Counted from the first letter of the stretch, positions 9,861 through 19,083 are shown. The stretch is 64,000 nt of DNA from Methyloradius sp035460505 (GCA_035460505.1 DATHWP010000047.1:56600-120599); one strand, 5' to 3'. Translations and numbers: made by a program. Notes: generated by a model not told the origin, from the sequence alone.

Positions 9861-10208
9861 CTAGTCTTTAGTACCAAGAATCAGGGCCGTCAAAGCCCAC
9901 GAAATAATACTGTAGAGGATCGCGCCGATAATGCCAGCCATCAAAGTCTGCACTTCGAAGCTTTGTAGTATATGCCCCACAAAATAAAACAATAGACCAT
10001 TGATCACCAAAATGAATAAACCCAATGTCACTATCGTCACAGGCAGTGTCAGCAAAACTAGAATAGGCTTGATCAACATATTGACTACACCAATCACAGC
10101 AGCGGCAATCAATGCGCCAGTAAACCCTGATACATGAATTGATGGAACAAGATAAGTGACCGCAATTAAAGCCAGTGCGTTTAAAAACCAGACTATCAGT
10201 AGTTTCAT
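9861..10208 (-). CDS. Small membrane protein of the phage-holin-like family (PF04020 type)
   Basis: 115 residues with four hydrophobic segments and the family pattern VSGFTGALIAAAVIGVVN and MLIKPILVLLTLPVT. Such proteins are widespread chromosomal membrane proteins of unknown function, named after mycobacteriophage holins. The position between ahcY and metF is a common betaproteobacterial arrangement. No phage genes surround it. Confidence 0.88.
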   Translation of the reverse strand: MKLLIVWFLNALALIAVTYLVPSIHVSGFTGALIAAAVIGVVNMLIKPILVLLTLPVTIVTLGLFILVINGLLFYFVGHILQSFEVQTLMAGIIGAILYSIISWALTALILGTKD

Positions 10209-10241
10209 CGTGATTCCTCTATTTATGTAAGAGTTAAAGAT

Positions 10242-10266
10242 GGCTCAGACAAATTTTGCCTGAGCC
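10242..10266 (-). terminator. Terminator-like hairpin after ahcY
   Basis: On the minus strand GGCTCAG/CTGAGCC encloses a G-U pair and CAAA/TTTG, giving about 12 bp of stem just after the ahcY stop, followed by a short T-containing tail. Plausible intrinsic terminator or attenuator before the holin-like gene. Confidence 0.55.
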
Positions 10267-10277
10267 CTTGCACTCAA

Positions 10278-11687
10278 TTAATACCGATAGCTATCAGCCT
10301 TGAATGGGCCACTTTTTGATACGCCAATATAAGCGGCTTGCTGATCAGTCAAGGTTGAAAGTTGCGCATTCAGCTTTTTGAGTTGTAATACTGCCACTTT
10401 TTCGTCCAGATGCTTAGGCAATGTATAAACGCCTACTGGATATTGCTCTGGATGACTGAATAACTCAATTTGCGCAATCGTTTGGTTGGCGAAAGAAGAG
10501 CTCATCACGTAGCTTGGATGGCCAGTACCACAGCCCAAATTCACCAAACGACCTTTAGCCAGCAGGATGATCTTTTTGCCATCAGGGAAAATCACATGGT
10601 CAACCTGCGGCTTGATTTCGTCCCATTCGTATTTTTCCAGTGATGCGACGTCGATCTCGTTATCAAAGTGACCAATATTACAAACAATCGCCTGATCTTT
10701 CATTTTAGCCATGTGTTCATGACTAATGACATGGTAGTTGCCTGTTGCAGTCACGAAAATATCAGCATGCTCAGCCGCATAATCCATGGTCACTACGCGA
10801 TAGCCTTCCATCGCAGCCTGTAATGCACAAATTGGGTCAACTTCCGTTACCCAAACTTGCGCAGAAAGAGCACGTAGCGCTTGTGCAGAGCCCTTGCCTA
10901 CATCGCCATAACCAGCAACCACAGCCACTTTACCTGCAATCATCACGTCAGTTGCACGTTTGATTGCATCAACCAATGATTCACGGCAACCATAGAGATT
11001 GTCGAATTTTGATTTGGTCACTGAATCGTTAACGTTAATGGCTGGGAAAGCCAAACGACCTTCTTTATGCATTTGATACAAGCGATGCACACCAGTTGTG
11101 GTCTCTTCAGTCACGCCACGAATATGCTTCAAGCGCGTTGAGTACCAGGTTGGGTCAACAGCGAGTTTGGCCTTGATACTATTGAACAGGCAAATCTCTT
11201 CTTCACTGGTTGGGTTGCTCAGCAGGCTGACATCTTTTTCTGCATTGGTACCTAGATGTAGCAACAGGGTTGCATCGCCACCATCATCCAGAATCATATT
11301 GGTATAGCCGCTATCCGCCCATTCAAAAATGCGGTGGGTGTAATCCCAATACTGCTCCAATGTTTCACCTTTGACGGCAAATACTGGTGTGCCGCCTGCG
11401 GCAATGGCAGCGGCAGCATGGTCTTGCGTGGAAAAAATATTACATGAAGCCCAGCGAACTTCAGCACCCAAATCATTAAGGGTTTCAATCAGCACTGCTG
11501 TTTGAATAGTCATGTGCAGAGAGCCAGTAATACGCGCGCCTTTCAAAGGCTTGATGGCAGCGTACTCTTCGCGAATTGCCATTAAACCTGGCATTTCGGT
11601 TTCGGCAATGGCAATTTCCTTGCGGCCAAAAGCGGCAAGGTTTATATCGGCAATTACATAATCTTTAATATCAGCCACAGTATTCAT
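10278..11687 (-). CDS. ahcY: S-adenosylhomocysteine hydrolase
   Basis: Splits S-adenosylhomocysteine to homocysteine and adenosine with bound NAD, keeping SAM-dependent methylation running. The NAD motif VAGYGDVGKGSAQALRA and the C-terminal PFKADSYRY ending are typical. The start is the ATG at 11687 with AGGA 7 bases upstream; a TTG two codons earlier is rejected. 469 residues. Its leader carries an SAH riboswitch. Confidence 0.97.
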   Translation of the reverse strand: MNTVADIKDYVIADINLAAFGRKEIAIAETEMPGLMAIREEYAAIKPLKGARITGSLHMTIQTAVLIETLNDLGAEVRWASCNIFSTQDHAAAAIAAGGTPVFAVKGETLEQYWDYTHRIFEWADSGYTNMILDDGGDATLLLHLGTNAEKDVSLLSNPTSEEEICLFNSIKAKLAVDPTWYSTRLKHIRGVTEETTTGVHRLYQMHKEGRLAFPAINVNDSVTKSKFDNLYGCRESLVDAIKRATDVMIAGKVAVVAGYGDVGKGSAQALRALSAQVWVTEVDPICALQAAMEGYRVVTMDYAAEHADIFVTATGNYHVISHEHMAKMKDQAIVCNIGHFDNEIDVASLEKYEWDEIKPQVDHVIFPDGKKIILLAKGRLVNLGCGTGHPSYVMSSSFANQTIAQIELFSHPEQYPVGVYTLPKHLDEKVAVLQLKKLNAQLSTLTDQQAAYIGVSKSGPFKADSYRY

Positions 11688-11794
11688 TTTCAATTCCTAG
11701 AATGTGTGGCCGGAAGGGATAAGGCTAAGAGAGTCTGACTGAAAGTCATTTGACGCTGCTCACCCACATCACGTGTCCGGCACGGGTTAGTAAG

Positions 11795-11860
11795 ATGAGC
11801 GCGGTTTGATACATTGCCCGAGCCTGGGATCAAATTAAATTGACTCGCAACGCTCCTCGG
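11795..11860 (-). ncRNA. SAH riboswitch controlling ahcY
   Basis: Minus-strand leader RNA beginning CCGAGGAGCGTTGC. It carries the matching CCAGGCTCGGGC strand, whose CTCGG pairs with the initial CCGAG, and a downstream CCGCGCTC whose CGCTC pairs with GAGCG as a pseudoknot. These are the conserved elements of the SAH riboswitch found upstream of ahcY in many proteobacteria. SAH binding turns expression on. It begins about 4 bases after the predicted transcription start. Confidence 0.93.
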
Positions 11861-11870
11861 AAAGAAAAGT

Positions 11871-11897
11871 ATTATACGCAAAACTTGTTTTACGGCA
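11871..11897 (-). promoter_or_regulatory. Sigma-70 promoter of ahcY
   Basis: A perfect -10 TATAAT lies at 11871-11876. A weak -35 (TTGCCG at 11892-11897, spacing 15, or TTTGCC with spacing 16) lies upstream. The predicted start near 11864 falls just before the riboswitch aptamer. Confidence 0.6.
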
Positions 11898-11936
11898 AAT
11901 TTGCATGCCAAAAAACGTCAATGCTTGATGTAATGC

Positions 11937-13157
11937 CTATTGCGTCCAAACGTCGTTTATATCTGTGATTCCCCAAGCAGCAGGGTCATCATGCTTTATG
12001 ATTTCATCATGCGCGGAAGGTTTCGCTAAATCTAAAATTTCTACGGGAATACGCATTTTGGATCTAGTCGAGAAAAAAACTTTAACAATTGGCGTGAGTA
12101 ACGATTTAGGGCTCTGATCTGTAACTACCCCTAAACGGCCTGACTTCATCAACACCATAGAGCCAATGGGGTAGATGCCGACGCTTTTCACAAAAGCTTT
12201 GAATACCACATCATCAAAATGCGTTTTACTCCATTGCGCCATGCGCTGCAGCGAAACGCCTGGCTCCCAGCCTTCTTTATAGGGGCGATTTGAAGTAATC
12301 GCATCATAGACATCACAAACGGCGCCCATTTTTGCAAAGAGGCTAATTTTGTCGCCTGCAAGTTTATCTGGATAGCCTGAACCATCTACTTTTTCGTGAT
12401 GATGCAAGCATACGTCCAGTGCGACTTCATCAATGCCCACACTTTGCAATAAATACTCATGTCCTCGCACTGGGTGCAATTTGACCTTATCAAACTCTTC
12501 ATCTGTCAGCTTGCCCGGCTTGTTTAATATATCTAAAGAAATAGCCACTTTACCTATGTCATGTACCAAGCCTGCAAGCCCAGCCTGCCTTGTTTCAGCT
12601 TCAGACAAGTCCAGCTCTTTTGCCAGCGCCACCATCAAGGCGCAAACCGCAACTGAGTGCATGTAAGTGTAATCATCTTGATCTTTTAGGCGCACCAAGC
12701 TGATGAGCGCGCCTTCGTTGCGGGACACAGAATTTGCAATCTCTTCTACCAAAGCCATCGCACCTTCGGTATTAATGGCCCTGCCCATGCGAATCTCTTT
12801 AAACATCGAAGAGACTGCAGATTTTGAAGATTTGATAATTTTTGCAGCCCGCTCACGTTCTTCAGCGGCTGTTACTCTCGTTATTTTGGTGGCTGGTGTG
12901 CTTGGCGTATCAAGGACAATATCTGCCTTGATAGCATTCTCATTTGCTGGTTTTGGCTCAGCTGGTTCAAGTACGTCTAAACCCTTATCGGTATCAATCA
13001 CCACACCAGAGAGGCTGCTGGACACGATCTTCTTTAAGTCGTCTATATTTTCCAGCTTAAAAGATTTACGCCAGAACGGATGGTTCATCCAGGTTCCCTG
13101 CATTTCCTGAATGAACATTCCTAGTCTAATTTTATTGAGTGGAATTTGCTTTAACAT
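11937..13157 (-). CDS. HD-GYP domain cyclic-di-GMP phosphodiesterase with N-terminal DUF3391
   Basis: 406 residues. The N-terminal about 130 residues begin LKQIPLNKIRLGMFIQEM, the DUF3391 pattern. The C-terminal HD-GYP domain shows GLVHDIGKVAI (HD pair) and HHHEKVDGSGYPDKL (HHE and GYP). Such enzymes hydrolyse cyclic-di-GMP. No membrane segment or receiver domain, so it is probably cytosolic. It sits between ahcY and metK, interrupting the methyl-cycle genes. Confidence 0.92.
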   Translation of the reverse strand: MLKQIPLNKIRLGMFIQEMQGTWMNHPFWRKSFKLENIDDLKKIVSSSLSGVVIDTDKGLDVLEPAEPKPANENAIKADIVLDTPSTPATKITRVTAAEERERAAKIIKSSKSAVSSMFKEIRMGRAINTEGAMALVEEIANSVSRNEGALISLVRLKDQDDYTYMHSVAVCALMVALAKELDLSEAETRQAGLAGLVHDIGKVAISLDILNKPGKLTDEEFDKVKLHPVRGHEYLLQSVGIDEVALDVCLHHHEKVDGSGYPDKLAGDKISLFAKMGAVCDVYDAITSNRPYKEGWEPGVSLQRMAQWSKTHFDDVVFKAFVKSVGIYPIGSMVLMKSGRLGVVTDQSPKSLLTPIVKVFFSTRSKMRIPVEILDLAKPSAHDEIIKHDDPAAWGITDINDVWTQ

Positions 13158-13209
13158 GATTGCTGATTATCTTTTTAATTTCTTAGACAACCAGCAATTA
13201 ATGTACCAA

Positions 13210-14367
13210 TCACAAAGCGGCTTTTAACAATGCAGCTTTATCTACAGCTTCCCACGTAAACTCAGGCTCATCGCGCCCAAAGTGGCCATAAGCAGCTGTT
13301 TTAGTGTAGATCGGACGTAATAGATCGAGCATTTTAACTATGCCTTTAGGGCGTAAATCAAAATGCTCAAGCACCAATTGTGTCAAAATTTCGTTAGAAA
13401 CTTTGCCAGTGCCATAAGTCTCTACCATCACACTGGTTGGGCGTGCCACGCCAATAGCATATGAAACTTGCACTAGGCAGCGGGATGCTAAACCAGCAGC
13501 CACAATATTCTTAGCTACATAACGGCCAGCATAAGCGGCTGAGCGATCAACTTTTGATGGGTCTTTGCCTGAGAATGCACCACCGCCATGCGGGGCAGCA
13601 CCGCCATAGGTATCCACAATAATCTTACGACCTGTCAGGCCGCAATCCCCTTGCGGGCCACCAATCACGAAACGACCAGTGGGATTCACCAAAAACTTGA
13701 TTTCACCCTTGATCAATTCTTTCGGCAATATTGGCTTGATGATTTCTTCAATCACCGCTTCGCGTATGTTCTCCAGCGACATTTCTGGCGCATGCTGAGT
13801 GGAAATCAGTACGGTATCAATGGCAGAAGGTTTGCCATCAACATACTTAATAGTCACTTGGCTTTTGGCATCTGGACGCAGCCATGGCAAACGACCATCT
13901 TTACGTAGTTGAGATTGGCGTTCCATCAAGCGGTGCGACAACCAGATAGGCAAAGGCATCAACTGCGGTGTTTCATCACAAGCATAGCCAAACATCAAGC
14001 CTTGGTCGCCAGCGCCTTGGTCTAATGGATCATCGTCTGCGTTATCAACGCCTTGGGCAATGTCTGGCGATTGCTTATCGTAAGCCACCAGCACTGCGCA
14101 ACCACGGTAATCAATACCATAGTCGGTATTATCGTAACCAATACGCTTGATGGTTTCGCGGGCTACTTTGATGTAATCAACATTGGCCGTGGTTGTGATT
14201 TCACCTGCCAGCACAACCAACCCAGTATTAGTGAGGGTTTCAGCTGCAACACGTGCTGTGGGGTCTTGTTCTAAAATTGCATCAAGAATGCTATCTGAAA
14301 CTTGGTCGGCAACTTTGTCTGGGTGTCCCTCTGAGACGGATTCAGAAGTAAATAGATATTCATTCAT
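13210..14367 (-). CDS. metK: S-adenosylmethionine synthetase
   Basis: Makes SAM from ATP and methionine. Visible motifs are EGHPDKVADQVSDSILD, GAGDQGLMFGYA and GGGAFSGKDPSKVDRSAAY (phosphate loop). 385 residues, normal. The 83 bases between it and the divergent acyltransferase show no SAM-riboswitch signature. Confidence 0.97.
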   Translation of the reverse strand: MNEYLFTSESVSEGHPDKVADQVSDSILDAILEQDPTARVAAETLTNTGLVVLAGEITTTANVDYIKVARETIKRIGYDNTDYGIDYRGCAVLVAYDKQSPDIAQGVDNADDDPLDQGAGDQGLMFGYACDETPQLMPLPIWLSHRLMERQSQLRKDGRLPWLRPDAKSQVTIKYVDGKPSAIDTVLISTQHAPEMSLENIREAVIEEIIKPILPKELIKGEIKFLVNPTGRFVIGGPQGDCGLTGRKIIVDTYGGAAPHGGGAFSGKDPSKVDRSAAYAGRYVAKNIVAAGLASRCLVQVSYAIGVARPTSVMVETYGTGKVSNEILTQLVLEHFDLRPKGIVKMLDLLRPIYTKTAAYGHFGRDEPEFTWEAVDKAALLKAAL

Positions 14368-14450
14368 AGGATTTTGAGTAGCTTGTTGTTGATGGGTTGG
14401 TCAGAAAGACAGTTAGAATAACAAATTCATTCGCTTTCAAAAAGAAAATC

Positions 14451-15272
14451 ATGCTTAAGGTTTTTTTGCGCCTGTTTTCCTACCCGCCTTTAGTGATTGT
14501 TCATGGCTTGGGCTGCCTACTCGGCTATTTATTCTATTTCGGTAATAAAAAGTTTGCCGCCCGCGTTAAAGACAATCTTTCCACCGCGCAGATTCCCGAG
14601 GCCGAACAATCACCGAATGCCTTCATACGCCACAATGCCAGAGAGTCTGGAAAAGCCATATTAGAAACATTTGCTATCTGGTTTAAACCTTTAGCTAAAG
14701 CACAAAGCCTGGTGAAGGCCAGCCATGGTTGGGATCATGTCGAGGCTGCACTGGGGCGAGGCAAAGGTATTATTTTTCTTACACCACATTTGGGTTGTTT
14801 TGAAATTACGGCACTACATTATGCACAATTTCACCCAGTCACCGTGCTCTACAGACCCTCCCGCCAAGCATGGTTTGAGCCGATTGTTGCGGAAGGCAGA
14901 AATCGCGGCATGATGCGGCAAACCCCCACGAATCTGACTGGTGTGCGTACACTTCTAAAATGCCTGAAAAAAGGCGAGGCCATTGGTATATTGCCAGATC
15001 AGGTACCTAAATTTGGCGAAGGTGTCTGGGCGAATTTCTTTGATCGCCCTGCCTACACCATGACATTGGTCGGCAAATTACTGGAAGCCACAGGAGCAAC
15101 CGTCATGTTGGCTTATGGCGAGCGACTTTCTTGGGGTAGAGGCTATGTGATTCACTTTGAGCCACTTGATACCACGGGCTCTCCAGAAGAAATCAACAAA
15201 GGCATAGAAAGCCTGATACGTCGCTGCCCAACGCAATATTTATGGAGCTACAACCGCTTTAAAAAGCTTTAG
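14451..15272 (+). CDS. LpxL/HtrB-type lipid A acyltransferase
   Basis: Inner-membrane lysophospholipid acyltransferase family protein, predicted to add a secondary acyl chain to lipid A. A hydrophobic N-terminus is followed by the catalytic motif FLTPHLGCFEITA (H-X4-E, the usual form in this family) and the LPDQVP motif. The frame opens at a TTG (14397), but the ATG at 14451 gives the typical short membrane-anchored N-terminus and 273 residues. Divergent from metK. The specific acyl site is not predictable. Confidence 0.9.
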   Translation: MLKVFLRLFSYPPLVIVHGLGCLLGYLFYFGNKKFAARVKDNLSTAQIPEAEQSPNAFIRHNARESGKAILETFAIWFKPLAKAQSLVKASHGWDHVEAALGRGKGIIFLTPHLGCFEITALHYAQFHPVTVLYRPSRQAWFEPIVAEGRNRGMMRQTPTNLTGVRTLLKCLKKGEAIGILPDQVPKFGEGVWANFFDRPAYTMTLVGKLLEATGATVMLAYGERLSWGRGYVIHFEPLDTTGSPEEINKGIESLIRRCPTQYLWSYNRFKKL

Positions 15273-15365
15273 TCCAAGCACCTATACTTCTTGGCTATCA
15301 GCAAGCCAGGCATTCCCTTACAATATGCTGATGTCCTTAATTCTTAGCGTGGCAACTCAATCTGC

Positions 15366-16211
15366 ATGAACATTAAATTCACCAAAATGCACGGTATCGG
15401 CAACGACTTTGTCGTAATTGATGCTTACTCAAGTATTGTGAGCCTGAGCGCCAATCAAATTCGAGCGATTGCAGACAGGCACTTTGGTATTGGTTGTGAC
15501 CAGCTTCTACTCGTAGAAAAATCAACACTACCCGATGTAGATTTTCGCTACCGCATATTCAATGCAGACGGCGGTGAAGTAGAGCAATGTGGCAACGGGG
15601 CTCGCTGCTTCGTGCGCTTTGTGCATGACAAACATCTCACCCAGAAAAATGAGATCCGCGTCGAAACCATGCGCGGCATAATCACGCTTATGCTGGAAAA
15701 CAATGGCCAAGTGACTGTCAACATGGGGCCACCGCGCTTTATACCTGATCAAATCCCATTTATTGCTGATAGTACTACTGAAACTTACAGCCTAGATCTG
15801 GGAAGTGAACAGATCAATATTTCAGCATTATCTATGGGTAACCCACATGCAGTGCAGATTGTAGCCAATACAGAATCAGCCCCCGTGGCTCAACAAGGGC
15901 CATTAATCGAGGCGCACCCACGCTTCCCAGAACATGTGAATGCAGGGTTTATGCAGATTGTGGATAACCACCATATTCGCTTGCGTGTATTTGAGCGTGG
16001 CAGTGGAGAAACCCTCGCCTGTGGCAGTGGCGCCTGCGCAGCAGTGGTTGCGGGGATTAAACTTGGCTTACTCAATTCACCCGTCAATGTAGCCATGCGC
16101 GGCGGTGAGTTGAGTATTATATGGAACGGCAGTAACAGTGACGTAATGATGACGGGCCCTGCGGAACCAGTATTTGATGGTGAATTAGATTTAAGCCGCC
16201 TCAAAATATAA
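15366..16211 (+). CDS. dapF: Diaminopimelate epimerase
   Basis: PLP-independent racemase converting LL- to meso-diaminopimelate for lysine and peptidoglycan. Both catalytic cysteines are seen: QCGNGARCF and LACGSGACAA. The N-terminus FTKMHGIGNDFVVID is canonical. 281 residues. It leads a plus-strand run dapF-DUF484-xerC. Confidence 0.97.
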   Translation: MNIKFTKMHGIGNDFVVIDAYSSIVSLSANQIRAIADRHFGIGCDQLLLVEKSTLPDVDFRYRIFNADGGEVEQCGNGARCFVRFVHDKHLTQKNEIRVETMRGIITLMLENNGQVTVNMGPPRFIPDQIPFIADSTTETYSLDLGSEQINISALSMGNPHAVQIVANTESAPVAQQGPLIEAHPRFPEHVNAGFMQIVDNHHIRLRVFERGSGETLACGSGACAAVVAGIKLGLLNSPVNVAMRGGELSIIWNGSNSDVMMTGPAEPVFDGELDLSRLKI

Positions 16212-16285
16212 ACCAGCGCCATATAAACAATAGACACATCAAACCATAAAGCGTCATTATAAGAACTATCAATTGAGGAACAACG

Positions 16286-16966
16286 ATGGAACCAAACAAC
16301 CAATTATCTGAAGACGACATTACCGCTTTTTTGCGCGCAAACCCCAAGTTTTTTGAGCGCCATCCTGAGTTGCTCATCAATATGTATCTACCGAGCACAC
16401 ATGGCGGCGGTACAGTTTCTCTCGCTGAACGCCAGCAGTTGGCTCAACGTGACAAAATCCGCGTACTTGAAGCGAAAATGGCTGATTTTCTGCGATATGG
16501 TGAAGAAAATGATGCGATTAGCGACAAAGTGCATCGTTTAAGTTTAGGCCTGCTAGCCGCACAAAATTTTGAGATATTTACACAGTTACTGATTCATGCT
16601 TTACATGATGACTTTCAGGTACCTCACGCCGGCCTTCGCCTGTGGGCAGTGCCACAAGATAGTGCGCACAATGACGATGTCATTTTCTCTGCTGTAGATC
16701 ATGAGCTCAAAGCATGGACAGAAAGCTTATTAGCGCCTTATTGTGGAAGTCGCCCTGGGCTCGAGCTTGGCAGCTGGTTTGGCGAAGATGCCGCGCCAAA
16801 ATCCTTTGCACTCATTGCACTACGTGGTGAAAAAGTATTTGGCTTGCTCGCCATGGCATCAGAAGATGAAAAGCGTTTTTACCCTGAAATGGGCATGCTT
16901 TATCTAAACCGTATCGGCGAATTAGTGAGTGCTGGCCTGCTCTCATATATTGAGTCAGATACATAA
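16286..16966 (+). CDS. DUF484 family protein
   Basis: 226-residue GAF-like DUF484 protein. The family opening is seen in LSEDDITAFLRANPKFFERHPELL, here split as LSEDDITAFLRANPKFF and a following segment. A ribosome site GAGGA precedes the ATG. It is almost always found between dapF and xerC; its function is unknown. Confidence 0.93.
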   Translation: MEPNNQLSEDDITAFLRANPKFFERHPELLINMYLPSTHGGGTVSLAERQQLAQRDKIRVLEAKMADFLRYGEENDAISDKVHRLSLGLLAAQNFEIFTQLLIHALHDDFQVPHAGLRLWAVPQDSAHNDDVIFSAVDHELKAWTESLLAPYCGSRPGLELGSWFGEDAAPKSFALIALRGEKVFGLLAMASEDEKRFYPEMGMLYLNRIGELVSAGLLSYIESDT

Positions 16967-16993
16967 GATTTATATTATTGAAATGGCATAACC

Positions 16994-17875
16994 TTGGCCG
17001 AGCTACTCGATAGCTATCTTGATTATCTCGCGCATGAACGCGGCTTGAGTATATTGACCCGCGAGAACTATGCGCGCGACATCAAAACATTGTTAAAGCT
17101 GGCAGATTCAGTAGCGCTGGTAAAAATACAACCACAACACATACGCCGTTTTGTTGCCACGCTTCATGGTCAAGGCCTCAACGGCAAAAGTATTGCCCGC
17201 ACCTTATCCGCTTGGCGTGGTTTCTTTGACTATCTCAACCTGAAATCAGACATGCCTTCCAACCCCTGCATCGGCATGCGCGCACCGAAATCGGCCAAAA
17301 CGCTACCACAGGCACTGTCAACAGATCAGGCCGTCAAGCTGGTCAGCATTGATGATAGTGAAGGATCATTGGCTGTGCGTGACCATGCAATTCTTGAGTT
17401 ATTTTATTCTTCAGGCCTGCGGTTGGCCGAGCTCACTGGCTTGAATCTTGAGGATATTGACCTGAAATCAGGTATCGCAACCGTCACTGGTAAAGGCAAT
17501 AAAACCCGCATGGTACCCGTCGGTAGCCATGCGATTGCAGCACTAGAACGCTGGTTGCAGATACGGCCACAGTTTCAAGGCAAAGACCCGCGGGCTCTTT
17601 TTGTTAGCAAGTTGGGTAAGCGCATCAGTGGGCGTGCCGTGCAATACCGCATTAAAGAATGGTCCATTAAACAAGGCATCAACAGTGACGTGCATCCACA
17701 TATGTTGCGGCATAGTTTTGCCACGCACGTGCTGCAATCTAGCGGCGATTTGCGCGCAGTGCAAGAAATGCTAGGGCATGCCAACATCAGCACAACCCAG
17801 GTTTATACGCACCTTGATTTTCAGCATCTGGCAAAAGTCTATGATGCAGCACATCCACGCGCCAAGAAAAAATAA
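16994..17875 (+). CDS. xerC: Tyrosine recombinase XerC
   Basis: Chromosome-dimer resolving recombinase acting at dif with XerD. It has an N-terminal SAM-like core-binding domain, then the catalytic domain with Arg in SSGLRLAELTGL, HPHMLRHSFATHVL (H-x-x-R) and the nucleophile Tyr in NISTTQVYTHLDF. 293 residues. The only reasonable start is TTG at 16994; the nearby ATG at 16984 hits a stop at once. The dapF-DUF484 context identifies it as housekeeping XerC rather than a mobile integrase. Confidence 0.95.
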   Translation: MAELLDSYLDYLAHERGLSILTRENYARDIKTLLKLADSVALVKIQPQHIRRFVATLHGQGLNGKSIARTLSAWRGFFDYLNLKSDMPSNPCIGMRAPKSAKTLPQALSTDQAVKLVSIDDSEGSLAVRDHAILELFYSSGLRLAELTGLNLEDIDLKSGIATVTGKGNKTRMVPVGSHAIAALERWLQIRPQFQGKDPRALFVSKLGKRISGRAVQYRIKEWSIKQGINSDVHPHMLRHSFATHVLQSSGDLRAVQEMLGHANISTTQVYTHLDFQHLAKVYDAAHPRAKKK

Positions 17876-17888
17876 AATAGCGGATATT

Positions 17889-17907
17889 GAGAATGATTCT
17901 TACTAAC
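17889..17907 (+). promoter_or_regulatory. Candidate Fur box upstream of sodB
   Basis: GAGAATGATTCTTACTAAC matches 13 of 19 positions of the Fur consensus. It lies 100 bases before the Fe-superoxide dismutase start, a gene often under iron control. Suggestive only. Confidence 0.4.
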
Positions 17908-18009
17908 TATAAATTATTCGCTCTGTGGCAGAATCATTTTTGGGGAATTTATCTACGCTTTTTCTGAAACTATTTCGTACCAATTCTAATTATTGATTGA
18001 GGACATACC

Positions 18010-18591
18010 ATGGAACATACCCTACCAGCTTTACCTTATGCAAAAGATGCTTTGGCCCCTGTAATCTCAGCTGAAACTATTGATTACCACTATGGCAAAC
18101 ATCACCAAACTTATGTGACAAATCTGAACAACCTGATCAAAGGCACCGAGTTTGAAAACTCAACTCTGGAAGAAATCGTACTGAAAGCTTCTGGTGGCAT
18201 TTTCAACAATGCAGCCCAAGTGTGGAACCATACGTTCTATTGGAACGGCTTCAAGCCTAATGGCGGCGGCGCACCCACTGGTGAACTAGCTTCAGCGATT
18301 GATAAGGCTTTTGGTTCATTCGATGAATTCAAGAAACAATTCACACAAAAAGCCATCACCACCTTCGGTTCTGGCTGGGCTTGGCTGGTAAAAAATAAGG
18401 ACGGTTCATTGAGCCTTGAAAGCACCAGCAACGCAGCCACCCCATTAACAAGCGGCCAAACACCATTGCTGACCATCGACGTATGGGAACACGCTTACTA
18501 TGTGGATTACCGCAATGCACGTGCTAAATACGCAGAAGAATTCTGGAGCATTGTGAACTGGGATTTTGTTGCTGCAAACTTTAAGGCTTAG
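18010..18591 (+). CDS. sodB: Superoxide dismutase [Fe]
   Basis: Dismutes superoxide in the cytosol. Metal ligands are recognisable: H in YHYGKHHQTYV, H in AAQVWNHTFYW, and D and H in DVWEHAYYVDYRN. FGSGWAWLV is also typical. 193 residues, as in the iron-type enzymes. A GAGGA ribosome site precedes the ATG. A strong terminator follows. Confidence 0.95.
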   Translation: MEHTLPALPYAKDALAPVISAETIDYHYGKHHQTYVTNLNNLIKGTEFENSTLEEIVLKASGGIFNNAAQVWNHTFYWNGFKPNGGGAPTGELASAIDKAFGSFDEFKKQFTQKAITTFGSGWAWLVKNKDGSLSLESTSNAATPLTSGQTPLLTIDVWEHAYYVDYRNARAKYAEEFWSIVNWDFVAANFKA

Positions 18592-18641
18592 ATTTTACTG
18601 CGGCCAATAAAGCCGCTGGATATAGGCCTGTTTAAGAACTC

Positions 18642-18683
18642 AAAAGCCGCATCTTTGCAAAAGATGCGGCTTTTGTTTTTTTG
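18642..18683 (+). terminator. Intrinsic terminator of sodB
   Basis: A 14-bp perfect stem (AAAAGCCGCATCTT / AAGATGCGGCTTTT) with a 5-base loop, followed by a T-rich tail of about nine bases. Confidence 0.93.
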
Positions 18684-18717
18684 TGTTTTCCTGAATTACT
18701 CTGCTAGAATCCAGCCC

Positions 18718-19083
18718 ATGTTTCGTCGCTTCTTACTCCCGTTTACCCTCATCCTGCTGTTCGGCATCGCGCAGCTAGGGGCTTTGACGCACGAAATTTC
18801 GCACTTTACTACTGACTTAGCGAAAGCAGACATTACCCAAGTTTCTGGGGGCCTCAGCCAAATTTCTACGGCTCAAAAAACACCACAGAATAACGCACCC
18901 GATACGCCTTTTTGCGCAAAATGCTTGAGCTATGGCGCATTAGCCCATGGCTTAAACATAGCTGACTTCGCACTTGTGTTGTTCGATAACAGCTTTGAAA
19001 TTCATCAGGCTGAGCAGCACAATAGTTACCTCAAACCGCTACTCCTCTCTTACGCCGCCCGCGCTCCACCAGCACTCGCTTAA
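18718..19083 (+). CDS. Small exported protein with Cys pair, upstream of a TonB receptor
   Basis: Unrecognised 121-residue protein, possibly DUF2946-like. I place the start at the ATG at 18718, giving a signal peptide (FRRFLLPFTLILLFGIAQL); the frame extends further upstream into the sodB terminator, which is not credible. It contains a HEISHF segment and a CAKC pair in FCAKCLSYGA that could bind metal, and ends YAARAPPALA. Small proteins of this kind often precede metal-related TonB receptors, as here, so a metal or periplasmic accessory role is a guess. Confidence 0.72.
   Translation: MFRRFLLPFTLILLFGIAQLGALTHEISHFTTDLAKADITQVSGGLSQISTAQKTPQNNAPDTPFCAKCLSYGALAHGLNIADFALVLFDNSFEIHQAEQHNSYLKPLLLSYAARAPPALA

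Noticed and set aside
9861..10208. Phage holin as a prophage sign
   Set aside because: The family is a common chromosomal membrane protein; neighbours ahcY and metF are core genes.
11690..11911. A 73-codon frame upstream of ahcY
   Set aside because: It runs through the SAH riboswitch and ribosome site and has no coding signal.
14368..14450. SAM riboswitch upstream of metK
   Set aside because: The 83-bp gap lacks SAM-I, SAM-II or SAM-IV type conserved segments and is too short for most classes.
16994..17875. Tyrosine recombinase as a mobile-element integrase
   Set aside because: The dapF-DUF484-xerC order and full match to XerC make it the housekeeping recombinase; no attachment repeats or phage genes are nearby.
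18655..18717. N-terminal extension of the small exported protein
   Set aside because: It would start within the sodB terminator; the ATG at 18718 gives a proper signal peptide.
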